64,000 bases of DNA from Gemmatimonadota bacterium (GTDB taxonomy: Bacteria > Latescibacterota > UBA2968 > UBA8231), in contig JABJJN010000053.1 of NCBI GenBank assembly GCA_018660835.1, positions 62,001 to 126,000 of the forward strand, in the 5' to 3' direction. Below the pieces are notes generated by a model. The model made no database searches. It was not told the origin of the DNA and saw nothing but the letters and a program-made list of their open reading frames with translations. Position numbers and translations under genes: made by a program. Positions 17,990 to 27,343 of this stretch are shown here, piece after piece. Numbering within the stretch: the first letter of the stretch is position 1; every line of letters begins with the position of its first letter.

Positions 17990-18750
17990 GCCTGATACGC
18001 AGGGCCGCAACCTTGATGTTGATCGGTTTCTGCATCGACGCTTGTGCGCCGCCGCCAAAGCCTATCCGGCGACCCGGTTGGGAACCTGCCACTGATGTGA
18101 CGACCTTGCTGCAGGGGGGCACTGCTTCTCTGGGTCACATCAAGACACTCACTGCCGCCGCCCGCGTCACCATCGCCGATGAGCAGACCACCCAATCTCT
18201 GAGTGCATCCTTTCAGTATCTGCCACCAGAGCTCCTGCGGATAGATGTACGCGGGCCACTCTTCAGGCATGTCCTGACAGCCGTGTTCGATGCCGACACG
18301 CTGTGGTCCCTTGCTGAAGGGAGACTGTCACGCTTTGCGGCCCGTCGAGGACTCGTCGACCTGCTGGACCTCGACTTGATGGGGGATGATCCGCGGATTG
18401 CGCTGCTTGGCTTGATGGATTCGACGCGCACTGGTGATGTCGTGGATGTCGAATACCCGCGGGCGGATCGCGCCGTGGCCGTGATTCGTGAGGCGCCTGG
18501 CGGGCAACGTCGCCTGTGGGTCGATATACTGTCTGGTTGGATCGTCGCAGAAGAGAGAATCGACGCAAGTGGCCAGCGCCGCTGGCGCCGAGAGCTAAGT
18601 GACCATGCACGCGTCAGTGATTCAGAAATCTTCCTGCCACGGCATGTGCGCATCGAGAGTAGAGGACGGTCACTCGATATTCAATACGACGAGTGGCGTG
18701 TGAATCGGGATCTCTCCCGTGCGAACCTATTCAAGGGGCTCGAGCACTAG
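17986..18750 (+). CDS. LolA/LolB-like (DUF4292-like) lipoprotein
   Basis: Lipobox-like 'IGFCIDACAPP'; fold pattern 'SASFQYLPPELLRIDVRGPLFRHVLTAVFDADTLWSLAEGRLSRF'; TPR-LolB adjacency is known in other proteobacteria. Confidence 0.6.
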   Translation: MSLIRRAATLMLIGFCIDACAPPPKPIRRPGWEPATDVTTLLQGGTASLGHIKTLTAAARVTIADEQTTQSLSASFQYLPPELLRIDVRGPLFRHVLTAVFDADTLWSLAEGRLSRFAARRGLVDLLDLDLMGDDPRIALLGLMDSTRTGDVVDVEYPRADRAVAVIREAPGGQRRLWVDILSGWIVAEERIDASGQRRWRRELSDHARVSDSEIFLPRHVRIESRGRSLDIQYDEWRVNRDLSRANLFKGLEH

Positions 18751-18763
18751 CCTGCCAAAATCA

Positions 18764-19774
18764 TCAGCGGCGGTCGTAGCGGATCCGCGGATCTAACCAG
18801 GCATACAACATATCGGCAAGCAGATTGATGAGAATGAAAAGGCTCGCCAGCAGCAGAACCCCTCCCTGGACGGCGCGGAAATCTCTCGATTGCACGGCCA
18901 GGAAGAGCCAGCGCCCAATCCCAGGCCAGGCGAAGATCGTCTCAGTGATGATTGCTCCTCCGAGTAGATAGCCGAATTCGAGGGCGATGACAGTTAGGGT
19001 GGGGATAAAGGCATTGCGCACAGCGTGGCGTAGAAGAACCAGACGCCTCGGTAGACCCTTCGCCCACGCGGTACGGATGTAATCTTCGCCAAGTACTTCC
19101 AGCAGACTCGAACGAGTCATACGCGCAATCACGGCCAATGGAATCGTTCCCAGTGTCACCGCTGGCAAGGCCAGGTGACGCAGGACATCACCGAAGGCCC
19201 GCAGGTCCCCGGCCAGAAGAGCATCCAGCAGATAGAATCCGGTCCTCGATTCCAGATAGGTGTATGACGACAGTCGGCCTGAGATGGGGAAAATGGGAAA
19301 GTTGACAGCGAGCAACAGGATCAGGACCAGGGCGAGCCAGAAGACAGGCATGGAAATACCTGCCGTCGCCACGGCCATACTGAAGTAGTCCACCGTGCTG
19401 CCGCGACGAACTGCGGCCAACAGTCCCAACCCAAGTCCTCCGACCATGGCAAACAACATCGCCGCGAGGGTGAGTTCACACGTTGCCGGGAAGCGACGAA
19501 AAACCTCTGTCGTCACTTTCTCGTGTGTGCGAAAGGAACGCCCAAGGTCGCCTTGGAGCAGGTCGACGACGAAGCGTCCGAACTGTTTGTAAAGAGGTTG
19601 ATCCAACCCCATCTCATGACGAAGAGCAGTCAGCGTCTCCGCGTTGGCCCGCTCGCCGAGCATGGCCTGGGCCGGATCGCCAGGCACAAGATGGATCATC
19701 AAGAAGACAGCAATGGAGATTCCTGCGAGGCTCGGTATCAGCAGCGCCAAGCGGCGCAAGATAAATCCGTGCAC
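18764..19774 (-). CDS. ABC transporter permease, DppB/OppB family
   Basis: 'MIHLVPGDPAQAMLGERANAETLTALRHEMGLDQPLYKQF', 'YIRTAWAKGLPRRLVLLRHAVRNAFIPTLTV'. Confidence 0.94.
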   Translation of the reverse strand: MHGFILRRLALLIPSLAGISIAVFLMIHLVPGDPAQAMLGERANAETLTALRHEMGLDQPLYKQFGRFVVDLLQGDLGRSFRTHEKVTTEVFRRFPATCELTLAAMLFAMVGGLGLGLLAAVRRGSTVDYFSMAVATAGISMPVFWLALVLILLLAVNFPIFPISGRLSSYTYLESRTGFYLLDALLAGDLRAFGDVLRHLALPAVTLGTIPLAVIARMTRSSLLEVLGEDYIRTAWAKGLPRRLVLLRHAVRNAFIPTLTVIALEFGYLLGGAIITETIFAWPGIGRWLFLAVQSRDFRAVQGGVLLLASLFILINLLADMLYAWLDPRIRYDRR

Positions 19775-19800
19775 GTGAAGTTTCGATCAGCCCGAGCGCG

Positions 19801-21387
19801 TCAATTTGACGTTGTGATATGGGTGGCGCTAAACCACTTGCTGCCAGTGGGGTGCAACTGGAAGCCATCGACCTGCCGGCGGAATGCAGCTGTCTGTGTC
19901 GCATGAACCAGGGGTACCCACGGCGCGTCTCTATGTATGATCCGCTGCGCTTCACGATACAACTGCGTACGTATTGCGGGGTCTGTCTGGGTTCTGCCGG
20001 CGACAAGGATGTCGTGCAATTCGTCGCTTCTATAGAAGGCAACATTCTGTGCAGGTTTGATCGCCGCCATCTTGTCGAGCAGGACGTAGAGGAAGTTGTC
20101 CGGATCACCATTGTCGCCGGTCCAGCCGAGCAAGCATAGATCATGGTGGCCGTTGAATACTTTGTCGAGATAGGTCGCCCATTCCATCGACACGATGCGC
20201 GCGCGTATTCCGACCTGTGCAAGGTCTGCCTGAATCGCTTGAGCAATCTTCTCAGGTTGAGGCATGTAGGGCCGAGGTGCGGGCATTGCCCACAATTCGG
20301 TATCGAAGCCGTTGGCAAAACCTGCCTCAGCCAATAACGCTCGGGCACGCGCAGGATCGTAGGCGTAGGGTTCGATGTCGTCGTTATAGCTCCACATCAT
20401 CGGCGGAATCGGGTTCTTGGCTGCCTCTGCTAAGCCACCATAGAAATTGTCGACAAGGGATTGCTTGTTGATGGCGTGATTCAGGGCCATCCGGACACGA
20501 CGATCATCGTAGGGAGGCTTGTCATTGTTCATCGCCAGATATCCTACGTTCATTCCTGGTTGCGTCAGCAGATTGATCTGATCATTGGCGCGCAGTTCAT
20601 CGAGGAACTCTGGACTCAGATTGTCCATTCCATGCAATGCACCGGCTCGCAACTCAAGAAAACGCACCGAGGGATCCTGGATCGAACGAAAAACAAGTCT
20701 CTTGATCTGCGGCTCAGGACCCCAGTATGAATCATTTCTAGCCAAGACGATGCGTTCATCCTTCAACCATTCGACGAAGCGAAAGGGTCCCGTGCCCACG
20801 GGATTCTTGAAGTAATCAGCGCCGTGGGTCCGCACGGCCGTCGGACTCACGGCAGCGCAGAAATTCATACCTAGATTCGACAGGAAGGGAGCATTGGGCG
20901 CCGCAAGACGCACGACGAAGGTCGAATCATTTGGCGCCGACATATCGGCGATGATATCGTCCATCCCCATGTCCTTCCAATACTGATACGAGCCGGCGGC
21001 GAGTTTGTGGAAGGGATGATCCGGGAAGAATTGGCGACCGAGGGAGAATAACATTGCCTCGGCGTTGAAGGGTGTGCCATCATGGAACTGAACGTCTGTG
21101 CGTAAGTGGAAGGTCCACTCAAGGCCTGACTCGTCGACGGACCACTCTCGCGCCAACTGCGGCACGACCTGTGTCGATCCAGGTGAATACGTGACCAGGG
21201 TCTCATAGAGATTATCGCAGACCTTGAAGGACTCGCCGTCCGTTTCAAGCGCCGGATCAAGCCCGACCGAATCTGAGCCTCTGCCGAAGACCAAGGTGTC
21301 CGCGGAGTGGCCTGAGCCACCACACGCTGCCAGGACGGTGAGACATGCGCCGAGCAGGACACGTCTAAACTGACTTATCGAAGTCAA
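19801..21387 (-). CDS. ABC transporter substrate-binding lipoprotein, DppA/SBP_bac_5 family
   Basis: Lipobox 'GACLTVLAACGG'; 'LYETLVTYSPGSTQVVPQLAREWSVDESGLEWTFHLRTDVQFHDGTPFNAEAMLFSL'; TTG start 21387 overlaps the upstream stop (TTGA); ORF track start at 21720 rejected. Confidence 0.93.
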   Translation of the reverse strand: MTSISQFRRVLLGACLTVLAACGGSGHSADTLVFGRGSDSVGLDPALETDGESFKVCDNLYETLVTYSPGSTQVVPQLAREWSVDESGLEWTFHLRTDVQFHDGTPFNAEAMLFSLGRQFFPDHPFHKLAAGSYQYWKDMGMDDIIADMSAPNDSTFVVRLAAPNAPFLSNLGMNFCAAVSPTAVRTHGADYFKNPVGTGPFRFVEWLKDERIVLARNDSYWGPEPQIKRLVFRSIQDPSVRFLELRAGALHGMDNLSPEFLDELRANDQINLLTQPGMNVGYLAMNNDKPPYDDRRVRMALNHAINKQSLVDNFYGGLAEAAKNPIPPMMWSYNDDIEPYAYDPARARALLAEAGFANGFDTELWAMPAPRPYMPQPEKIAQAIQADLAQVGIRARIVSMEWATYLDKVFNGHHDLCLLGWTGDNGDPDNFLYVLLDKMAAIKPAQNVAFYRSDELHDILVAGRTQTDPAIRTQLYREAQRIIHRDAPWVPLVHATQTAAFRRQVDGFQLHPTGSKWFSATHITTSN

Positions 21388-22013
21388 GGTGAGTTTGCGG
21401 TATCGCGAGCTGCGACTTCGGCAGCACTGCGCAACTGCACGATGTCTCGAGGCTCGCGTCGCATCAGCCGCAGCCACTGTGTCATGGAGCGCAGATTGGT
21501 CGCCACCAGAGATCTGTGCATGAGACGCAGCCACTGCCGTTTTCCCGCACTGTTGTCGAAAGCGACCGGCCCAGGCAGTCCCTTGTCCTGTTCCGGATAG
21601 AGTATCCGGGCTTCGCTCGAGTAGATCCATGCCTGATGGCCGTGAGCCATGTCTTGCAAGTAGAATCGTCCACTCGGCCAACGAGTGCTGCGTGTCAGCA
21701 GGGCGATGCGTTTTCCCCATTGTATAAACTGATCCTCGAAGGTGAGCGGATAAAGCCCCAGGTGAGGGTCGTGGAAGCGCTCTGGATCGTAGCGGACGAT
21801 GAGATCATACACGACTGCCGTGTCTGTCGAATCGGGTTCGACGACGACCTGCGTAAGTACTTGCAGATAGGCACGCTCATTAGGACCTGCCATCGCTGAA
21901 CGAAGATAGGAGGACGCCGAGTCCAGCTCGGCTGGTGACAACACCTCCTGTGCTGAGGTGCGAGAAGACAGAAGTATTACGACACCCAGGCATACACCAT
22001 GAAGCAGCCGCAT
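21384..22013 (-). CDS. Hypothetical secreted protein
   Basis: ORF 21384..22190; signal peptide starts at the internal ATG 22013 (MRLLHGVCLGVVILLSSRTSAQ). Confidence 0.65.
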   Translation of the reverse strand: MRLLHGVCLGVVILLSSRTSAQEVLSPAELDSASSYLRSAMAGPNERAYLQVLTQVVVEPDSTDTAVVYDLIVRYDPERFHDPHLGLYPLTFEDQFIQWGKRIALLTRSTRWPSGRFYLQDMAHGHQAWIYSSEARILYPEQDKGLPGPVAFDNSAGKRQWLRLMHRSLVATNLRSMTQWLRLMRREPRDIVQLRSAAEVAARDTANSP

Positions 22014-22071
22014 ACCACGTGACTGGCCTCGCCATCGGCATGTGACTGCCCGCACGGGTTGCCTGGCTCGG

Positions 22072-23064
22072 CTACTCTGCAAAGGCAGCGTCGAAGGCAG
22101 CATCGGATGGCTCGAAGTCCACATCCTTGACGAAGGCGCATGCTTCCTCAGCACCGTGTTCTCTATCCATCCCTCCGTCTTCCCACTCAACTGACAGAGG
22201 TCCCTGGTAGTTGATGCGATTCAAGGCACGGATGATCTCCTCAAAGTCGATGTTGCCTCGACCCAAGGACCGAAAGTCCCAGAAACGTCTGCGATCGCCG
22301 AAGGCCACGTGGCCACCAAAGACACCGGCCTCGGTGGGCGAGGCAGACCAACCGACATCCTTCATATGGGCGTGAAAGATTCGATCAGGAAAGCGATAAA
22401 TGAATTCGACGTAGTCAACGCCCTGATAACCGAGATGACTTGGATCGTAGTTGAAGCCGAAGGCAGGGTGCCCGTCGACGGCCTCGATGGCGCGCTCTGC
22501 AGAGGCGATATCGAAAGCGATCTCCGTGGGATGCACCTCGAGGGCAAACTTCACGCCATGCTTCTGAAAATCGTCGAGAATTGGTTTGAAACGACGGCCA
22601 AAATCGGCGAAGCCATCATCGATCATGGAGTCTGGTGTCGGTGGAAAGGAATAGAGCAGGTGCCAGATCGAACTGCCCGTGAAACCATTCACGACATCCA
22701 CACCGAGTCGGGCTGCAGCGGCAGCCGTTTTCTTCAACTCTTCAGCCGCTCGCTGCCTTACACCCTCAGGCTCACCGTCGCCCCAGACATAGGGTGGCAG
22801 AATTGCCTCGTGCCGAGCATCGATATTGTCACAGACGGCCTGGCCCACCAAGTGTGCGGAAATCGAAAACAGCTGGAGATCAGATTTTTCCAGCAGTTCA
22901 CGTCGGCCATTGCAGTAAGCTTCGTCCGCCTTGTCTACTTCAAAGTGATCACCCCAGCAGGCCAACTCAAGACCATCATAGCCGAAGTCGGCAGCCTTCT
23001 GGCACATCGTTTCGATGCCCAGATCTGCCCATTGTCCGGTAAATAGAGTGACGGGTCGTGCCAT
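22072..23064 (-). CDS. Sugar phosphate isomerase/epimerase (xylose isomerase-like TIM barrel)
   Basis: '[46 protein letters not shown]...[32 protein letters not shown]...LSVEWED'. Confidence 0.93.
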   Translation of the reverse strand: MARPVTLFTGQWADLGIETMCQKAADFGYDGLELACWGDHFEVDKADEAYCNGRRELLEKSDLQLFSISAHLVGQAVCDNIDARHEAILPPYVWGDGEPEGVRQRAAEELKKTAAAAARLGVDVVNGFTGSSIWHLLYSFPPTPDSMIDDGFADFGRRFKPILDDFQKHGVKFALEVHPTEIAFDIASAERAIEAVDGHPAFGFNYDPSHLGYQGVDYVEFIYRFPDRIFHAHMKDVGWSASPTEAGVFGGHVAFGDRRRFWDFRSLGRGNIDFEEIIRALNRINYQGPLSVEWEDGGMDREHGAEEACAFVKDVDFEPSDAAFDAAFAE

Positions 23065-23180
23065 GGGCGGTGCTCTCCTGATGACGTTGGGGGCTACTGG
23101 TGAATGTGTCGGGGCCTTGGCCCAGTTGAGTGCTGTAAATACGCCGCCTCTGGGCGGGTGTCAACTGCGGTTCGTCTGGA

Positions 23181-23963
23181 TCAGCGCCTGGCCGCCTTCA
23201 TCCGACGCAAGTCGACATCGAAGACACGCAGCAAGCGGCCAGAGAATTCACCGATGACCTCAGGAATGCTGTCATCGTCTATATCAAGCAATCCGATTCT
23301 TTCACCAAAGGATTCCGGTGATTGCCACTCGAGATCCCGGTAGCGGGCGTCAAAGACGAAGCCATCATTCAAGACGATCTCTTCGGCTCCGTCACCGTCC
23401 ACATCACCAACGAGCATCTCCGTTGCCGTGATGTTGTCCTGATCTGAGCGCCACTCTTCGAATTGGTCACGTCCATCGTAGACGATCAAACGACCGTCAG
23501 CGACAAACAGGATCTCCTCCTGCGGATCATCGTCGACGTTGTGCAAATGCATCGCCGTAATGCGCTCGTAGTCGGTCGGTGGATTTGACCAGATTGTGTG
23601 ATAGTCTGCTCGATCGAGGAAATGGAAGCGCCCGGATTCTGTGAAAAGAATGATCTCGTCAAGCTCGTCGAGATTGATGTCGGCAATGAAGATCCCTGCG
23701 ATGGGACCTTCGAAATACTCGCTTATCCAGATCTCGTCGAAAGCCTCCTCTTCACCACGCTGCTCGTATACATGAACAAATCCGTGGGCATCGCCCATCA
23801 TTAGACGAGTGGGCTGATCCTCTGTCGCCGGAAGCGTGACGGCTGCGCCAAATTCGCCGAGAGCACCACGACCCAATTGCAGATGGTGTTGCGCAGCAAC
23901 GGACAGTGGCAGGCAGACGACGGCAACGAGCAAAACGAGGCTCAGGCGTCGACGAATCTGCAT
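23181..23963 (-). CDS. Secreted VCBS/FG-GAP-like beta-propeller protein
   Basis: Signal peptide MQIRRRLSLVLLVAVVCLPLSVAAQ at 23963; 'IADINLDELDEIILF', 'VGDVDGDGAEEIVL', 'LDIDDDSIPEVIGE' repeats. Confidence 0.75.
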   Translation of the reverse strand: MQIRRRLSLVLLVAVVCLPLSVAAQHHLQLGRGALGEFGAAVTLPATEDQPTRLMMGDAHGFVHVYEQRGEEEAFDEIWISEYFEGPIAGIFIADINLDELDEIILFTESGRFHFLDRADYHTIWSNPPTDYERITAMHLHNVDDDPQEEILFVADGRLIVYDGRDQFEEWRSDQDNITATEMLVGDVDGDGAEEIVLNDGFVFDARYRDLEWQSPESFGERIGLLDIDDDSIPEVIGEFSGRLLRVFDVDLRRMKAARR

Positions 23964-23977
23964 GGGCAACTCCAAAG

Positions 23978-25327
23978 TCAGGAGGTCGGCTGCTTGGCAG
24001 AATGTGCTGCCATTGCCGCCGTGTATACGCTCAAGATCGGGATCATCAGCTGTTTGGCAAGTCGAGCACAATCTTCATACTCCGGGGCGCCCCGGTTGCG
24101 GCCATCAACGGACGTTACCTTCACGCGAACATCTCCGAAGGGGGTCGCAACTGTTTCCCATGTACGGGGGAGGATCTGTCGCGTCACCCCGTGCGTGCGG
24201 ACCCCCAACGTCGTTGTCTCCGACAGCACAATCTTGGTCAGTGGTTCGACATCGACAGGATCGCACAACACGCTGAGCAGGTGACCGGGGCGTCCCTTCT
24301 TCATTAGAATCGGCGTGACGAAGACATCGCGAGCACCGCTCTCAAAAAGACGGTCAAAGAGAAATGAGAATATCTCCGGATTCATATCGTCGAGATTGGC
24401 GTCTATCAAGACGCAATCGCTGTCGCTGGTGCCCTCCACGGCCACGCCCAGGCGTAGACGTAAGACGTTAGGGCGACCTTCAAGATCCCGACGGCCGGCG
24501 CCATAGCCGTTGCCTTGCAGGGTGAGAGGAGGGCACGCCCGACCATATCCTGCACAGATCGTGGTCAGAATTGCTGCCCCAGTCGGCGTGAGCAACTCTG
24601 CAGGTACGTCAGTCTGCACCATAGGCACGCCCTGGCAGAGGGCGACGACGCCAGGCACGGGGACGGGGTAACGTCCGTGAGCACAGCGAACCGTACCACT
24701 GCCGCAATGCAGAGCAGAAGAAAAGATCTGCGTCACGCCCAACGACTTCAGGCCTGCTACGGCACCAACGATATCGACGAGAGCGTCTGCACTACCCACT
24801 TCATGAAGCCCCACTGTGTCGACGTCGGCACCATGGACGGATGCCTCCGCTGTGGCGAGGCGTCGGTAGATCTCAGTAGCCGTTTCCTTGATCTCGTCAG
24901 CAAGGCCACTGCGGTCGATCTGCTCCAGTAGCGCCGACACGCGGATATGATCGTGGTGATGGTCACTGTGTGAATGGCTGTGAGTGCCGTGGGATTCGGT
25001 GCCATCCGTAGCGGGCTCACCCGGGTCAGGGTGATGGCCGTCGGCCGAATGCTTGTGTTCATGTGGATGCTTGTGCTGTGTGCCCGAAATCGTCTCCGCA
25101 GACAGGTGATGCTCCTGGGTTTCCTGAACGGGTTGACCATCGATCTCGACCTCGACTCGCGAAGACGAAATACCGCAGCGCATCACACGCTCATGGCGCA
25201 GGCGTGCCCCGATGTCGAGCAAATCGATGCTCTGCTGGAGTTGTTCGAGAGGAAGTCCCGCGTCAATGATGGCACCCAGGATCATGTCGCCGGACGCGCC
25301 CGACTGACAATCGAAGTAGCCGATCAT
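23978..25327 (-). CDS. larC: Nickel pincer cofactor biosynthesis protein LarC, with His-rich insert
   Basis: 'MIGYFDCQSGASGDMILGAIIDAGLPLEQL', 'SVHGADVDTVGLHEVGSADALVDIVGAVAGLKSLG', 'LIDANLDDMNPEIFSFLFDRLFESGARDVFVTPILMKKGRPGHLLSVLC'; ATG at 25327. Confidence 0.95.
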   Translation of the reverse strand: MIGYFDCQSGASGDMILGAIIDAGLPLEQLQQSIDLLDIGARLRHERVMRCGISSSRVEVEIDGQPVQETQEHHLSAETISGTQHKHPHEHKHSADGHHPDPGEPATDGTESHGTHSHSHSDHHHDHIRVSALLEQIDRSGLADEIKETATEIYRRLATAEASVHGADVDTVGLHEVGSADALVDIVGAVAGLKSLGVTQIFSSALHCGSGTVRCAHGRYPVPVPGVVALCQGVPMVQTDVPAELLTPTGAAILTTICAGYGRACPPLTLQGNGYGAGRRDLEGRPNVLRLRLGVAVEGTSDSDCVLIDANLDDMNPEIFSFLFDRLFESGARDVFVTPILMKKGRPGHLLSVLCDPVDVEPLTKIVLSETTTLGVRTHGVTRQILPRTWETVATPFGDVRVKVTSVDGRNRGAPEYEDCARLAKQLMIPILSVYTAAMAAHSAKQPTS

Positions 25328-25355
25328 GACGAGTGACGGGCCGTCAGGATGGGGA

Positions 25356-25778
25356 TCACGTAGATGCGGGAGATGGTGCGGATGTGCGACGAAACTCGTC
25401 GCGTCGTCGAGCCCAGTCGAGTTCGTGGGCAAAGTCGAAGACACCATCAAAGTCTTCGATATTGTCATCATCCGTGCGACTCATGAGATTGCCGTTGACG
25501 AGATTGAAGACAATCTCGCCAAAATCACGCGTCTGATGCACACCCCAATGCTCGAAGACGGTCCGTGCCATGGGACCAAACCGATTCAGCGCGTACTCGC
25601 TGATTCCGTAGACGAGATCTCGACCCGACACGTGCCGTTGCTCTCGTGGCATGGAGGTCTTGCCGAGTTTCTCTACCGTATGCTGGAGTGCATCGTAGAT
25701 AAACAGATACGCCGCACGCGCGTAGCGACCATCTTGCTCGGCAACCGCCTCGATCTCCTGAAGGAATCCATCATCCAT
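25356..25778 (-). CDS. Minf_1886 family protein
   Basis: 'AAYLFIYDALQHTV...RHVSGRDLVYGISEYALNRFGPMARTVFEHWGVHQTRDFGEIVFNLVNGNLMSRTDDDNIEDFDGVFDF'; internal ATG 25778. Confidence 0.8.
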   Translation of the reverse strand: MDDGFLQEIEAVAEQDGRYARAAYLFIYDALQHTVEKLGKTSMPREQRHVSGRDLVYGISEYALNRFGPMARTVFEHWGVHQTRDFGEIVFNLVNGNLMSRTDDDNIEDFDGVFDFAHELDWARRRDEFRRTSAPSPAST

Positions 25779-25813
25779 AGTAGTCGTAAGACAGCCCTTC
25801 GTAACGGGAACTG

Positions 25814-27211
25814 TCAAGGGCTCGCTGGACCGACATCGGCCAGTTGGATGCTTGCAGTGGAGGTGACAGCTGGCAATCGTGCCAGCATTCTGTCGCGGTG
25901 CACGGCAAAGGCGGGCAGGCTCTCGGGACCCAGTGGGGCACCGCGTCGGTCTTCGTTGACGTTCGTAGGATTCATGTGCCGGCCGTTGCGGATCAACTCA
26001 TAGTGCAGATGTGGGCCCGTCGCACGTCCTGTGGCACCCACACGGCCAATGAGCGTTTTCTGCTCGACAGACTGTCCCTTCTTCACATGGATGCGACTCA
26101 AGTGAGCGTAACGCGTCCGGTATCCATTTGGGTGCGAGATCTCGACCATCTTGCCATAGCCGCCATTCCAGCCTGCATGCGTCACACGCCCTCTTGCCGT
26201 CGCGTGGACGCGGGTTCCCGGGTTGGCAGCGTAGTCCGTGCCAAGATGGGGGACATTCTTCTTCAGAATCGGATGGAAACGCCGGCGATTGAAGTGTGAG
26301 CTGATCCGTCGGTAGTCCATCGGCTTGAGAAGAAACAAGCGAGCCAGGGACTGACCACGCTCATCATAGTAGCCGTTCACACCGGTCGGATCCTGATAGT
26401 GAAAACCGGTGTGGTTGACGACCTGTCCACGATATCTGGCAAGCAATACTTCATCGTAGCGGATGAATCGGTCTCCCAGATAGGACTTGCTCACGATCAA
26501 CTCCAGTTCATCCCCCTGGCGTGGATCTTTGTGGAAGTCGATGACAGCGGCGAATATCTCATCGGCGACAATGTCGGTCAGCGCATCGCCCTCACCTGCG
26601 GCACGGATGGCATTGGCCAGGTTGTCTTCGATGACAACACGCAAGACGCGGGTCTGTTCGATGAGGGGTAGGACTGAGACACTGGCAACCAATTCATCCC
26701 CCTCACGTTCGACGAGTACGGGATGTTGTGGATTGGCGACCGGTGTGTATTCGAAACGTGCTACGACGTGAGCCGAGTCCAGCGTCAGGACAAAGCTGTC
26801 ACCTTCGCGCGAAGAGCGCTTTGCGTCGAAAACCGGTTGCAGCGCATTGCTGAGGAGCGCAATCTGCAACTCAGATACATCGTGTTTTTTTAGAGACAGA
26901 TAGATGGAGCCATCACCGTCGAGTGTATCGTGGACGACCTGTTGCAGGATTTGGGGCACCACAGCGACGATGTGCTCTTCAAAGACCGCGGGTGCCGTAA
27001 CGACGGGTACGATGACGCCATCTGCGATGACAGGAGCAACCTGCTGAGCCTCTGCTGACTCGATGAGGCTCGTACCACCCTTGTGCAAGTCGATACGCAA
27101 CCAGGTAAGCCCTGCCAGGCACGCAAGAAAACCCCAGAAAACGAGGGAATGTCGTGCGGGTGAGACGGAATTTCTCGTCGTAGCGAGAGGCTCTCGCGGC
27201 GGCTTTATCAT
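25814..27211 (-). CDS. M23-family peptidase (murein endopeptidase/LytM domain), membrane-anchored
   Basis: 'HLGTDYAANPGTRVHATARGRVTHAGWNGGYGKMVEISHPNGYRTRYAHLSRIHVKKGQSVEQKTLIGRVGATGRATGPHLHYEL'; ATG 27211. Confidence 0.93.
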   Translation of the reverse strand: MIKPPREPLATTRNSVSPARHSLVFWGFLACLAGLTWLRIDLHKGGTSLIESAEAQQVAPVIADGVIVPVVTAPAVFEEHIVAVVPQILQQVVHDTLDGDGSIYLSLKKHDVSELQIALLSNALQPVFDAKRSSREGDSFVLTLDSAHVVARFEYTPVANPQHPVLVEREGDELVASVSVLPLIEQTRVLRVVIEDNLANAIRAAGEGDALTDIVADEIFAAVIDFHKDPRQGDELELIVSKSYLGDRFIRYDEVLLARYRGQVVNHTGFHYQDPTGVNGYYDERGQSLARLFLLKPMDYRRISSHFNRRRFHPILKKNVPHLGTDYAANPGTRVHATARGRVTHAGWNGGYGKMVEISHPNGYRTRYAHLSRIHVKKGQSVEQKTLIGRVGATGRATGPHLHYELIRNGRHMNPTNVNEDRRGAPLGPESLPAFAVHRDRMLARLPAVTSTASIQLADVGPASP

Positions 27212-27343
27212 GGCAATGTTGTCGGATTTTTTGCTAGGTGTCAGGGTTGGCAATATTGCTGCAAACCGAGTATTATTATACACCTATGGCCGTTTTGCGT
27301 CAAGAAAATTTGGCCCCTTCTCCCTCCCCACAAGCGATGCACC

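Noticed and set aside
21388-21720. N-terminal extension of the DppA-like ORF
   Set aside because: Overlaps the neighbouring secreted-protein gene; the lipoprotein signal peptide begins at TTG 21387.
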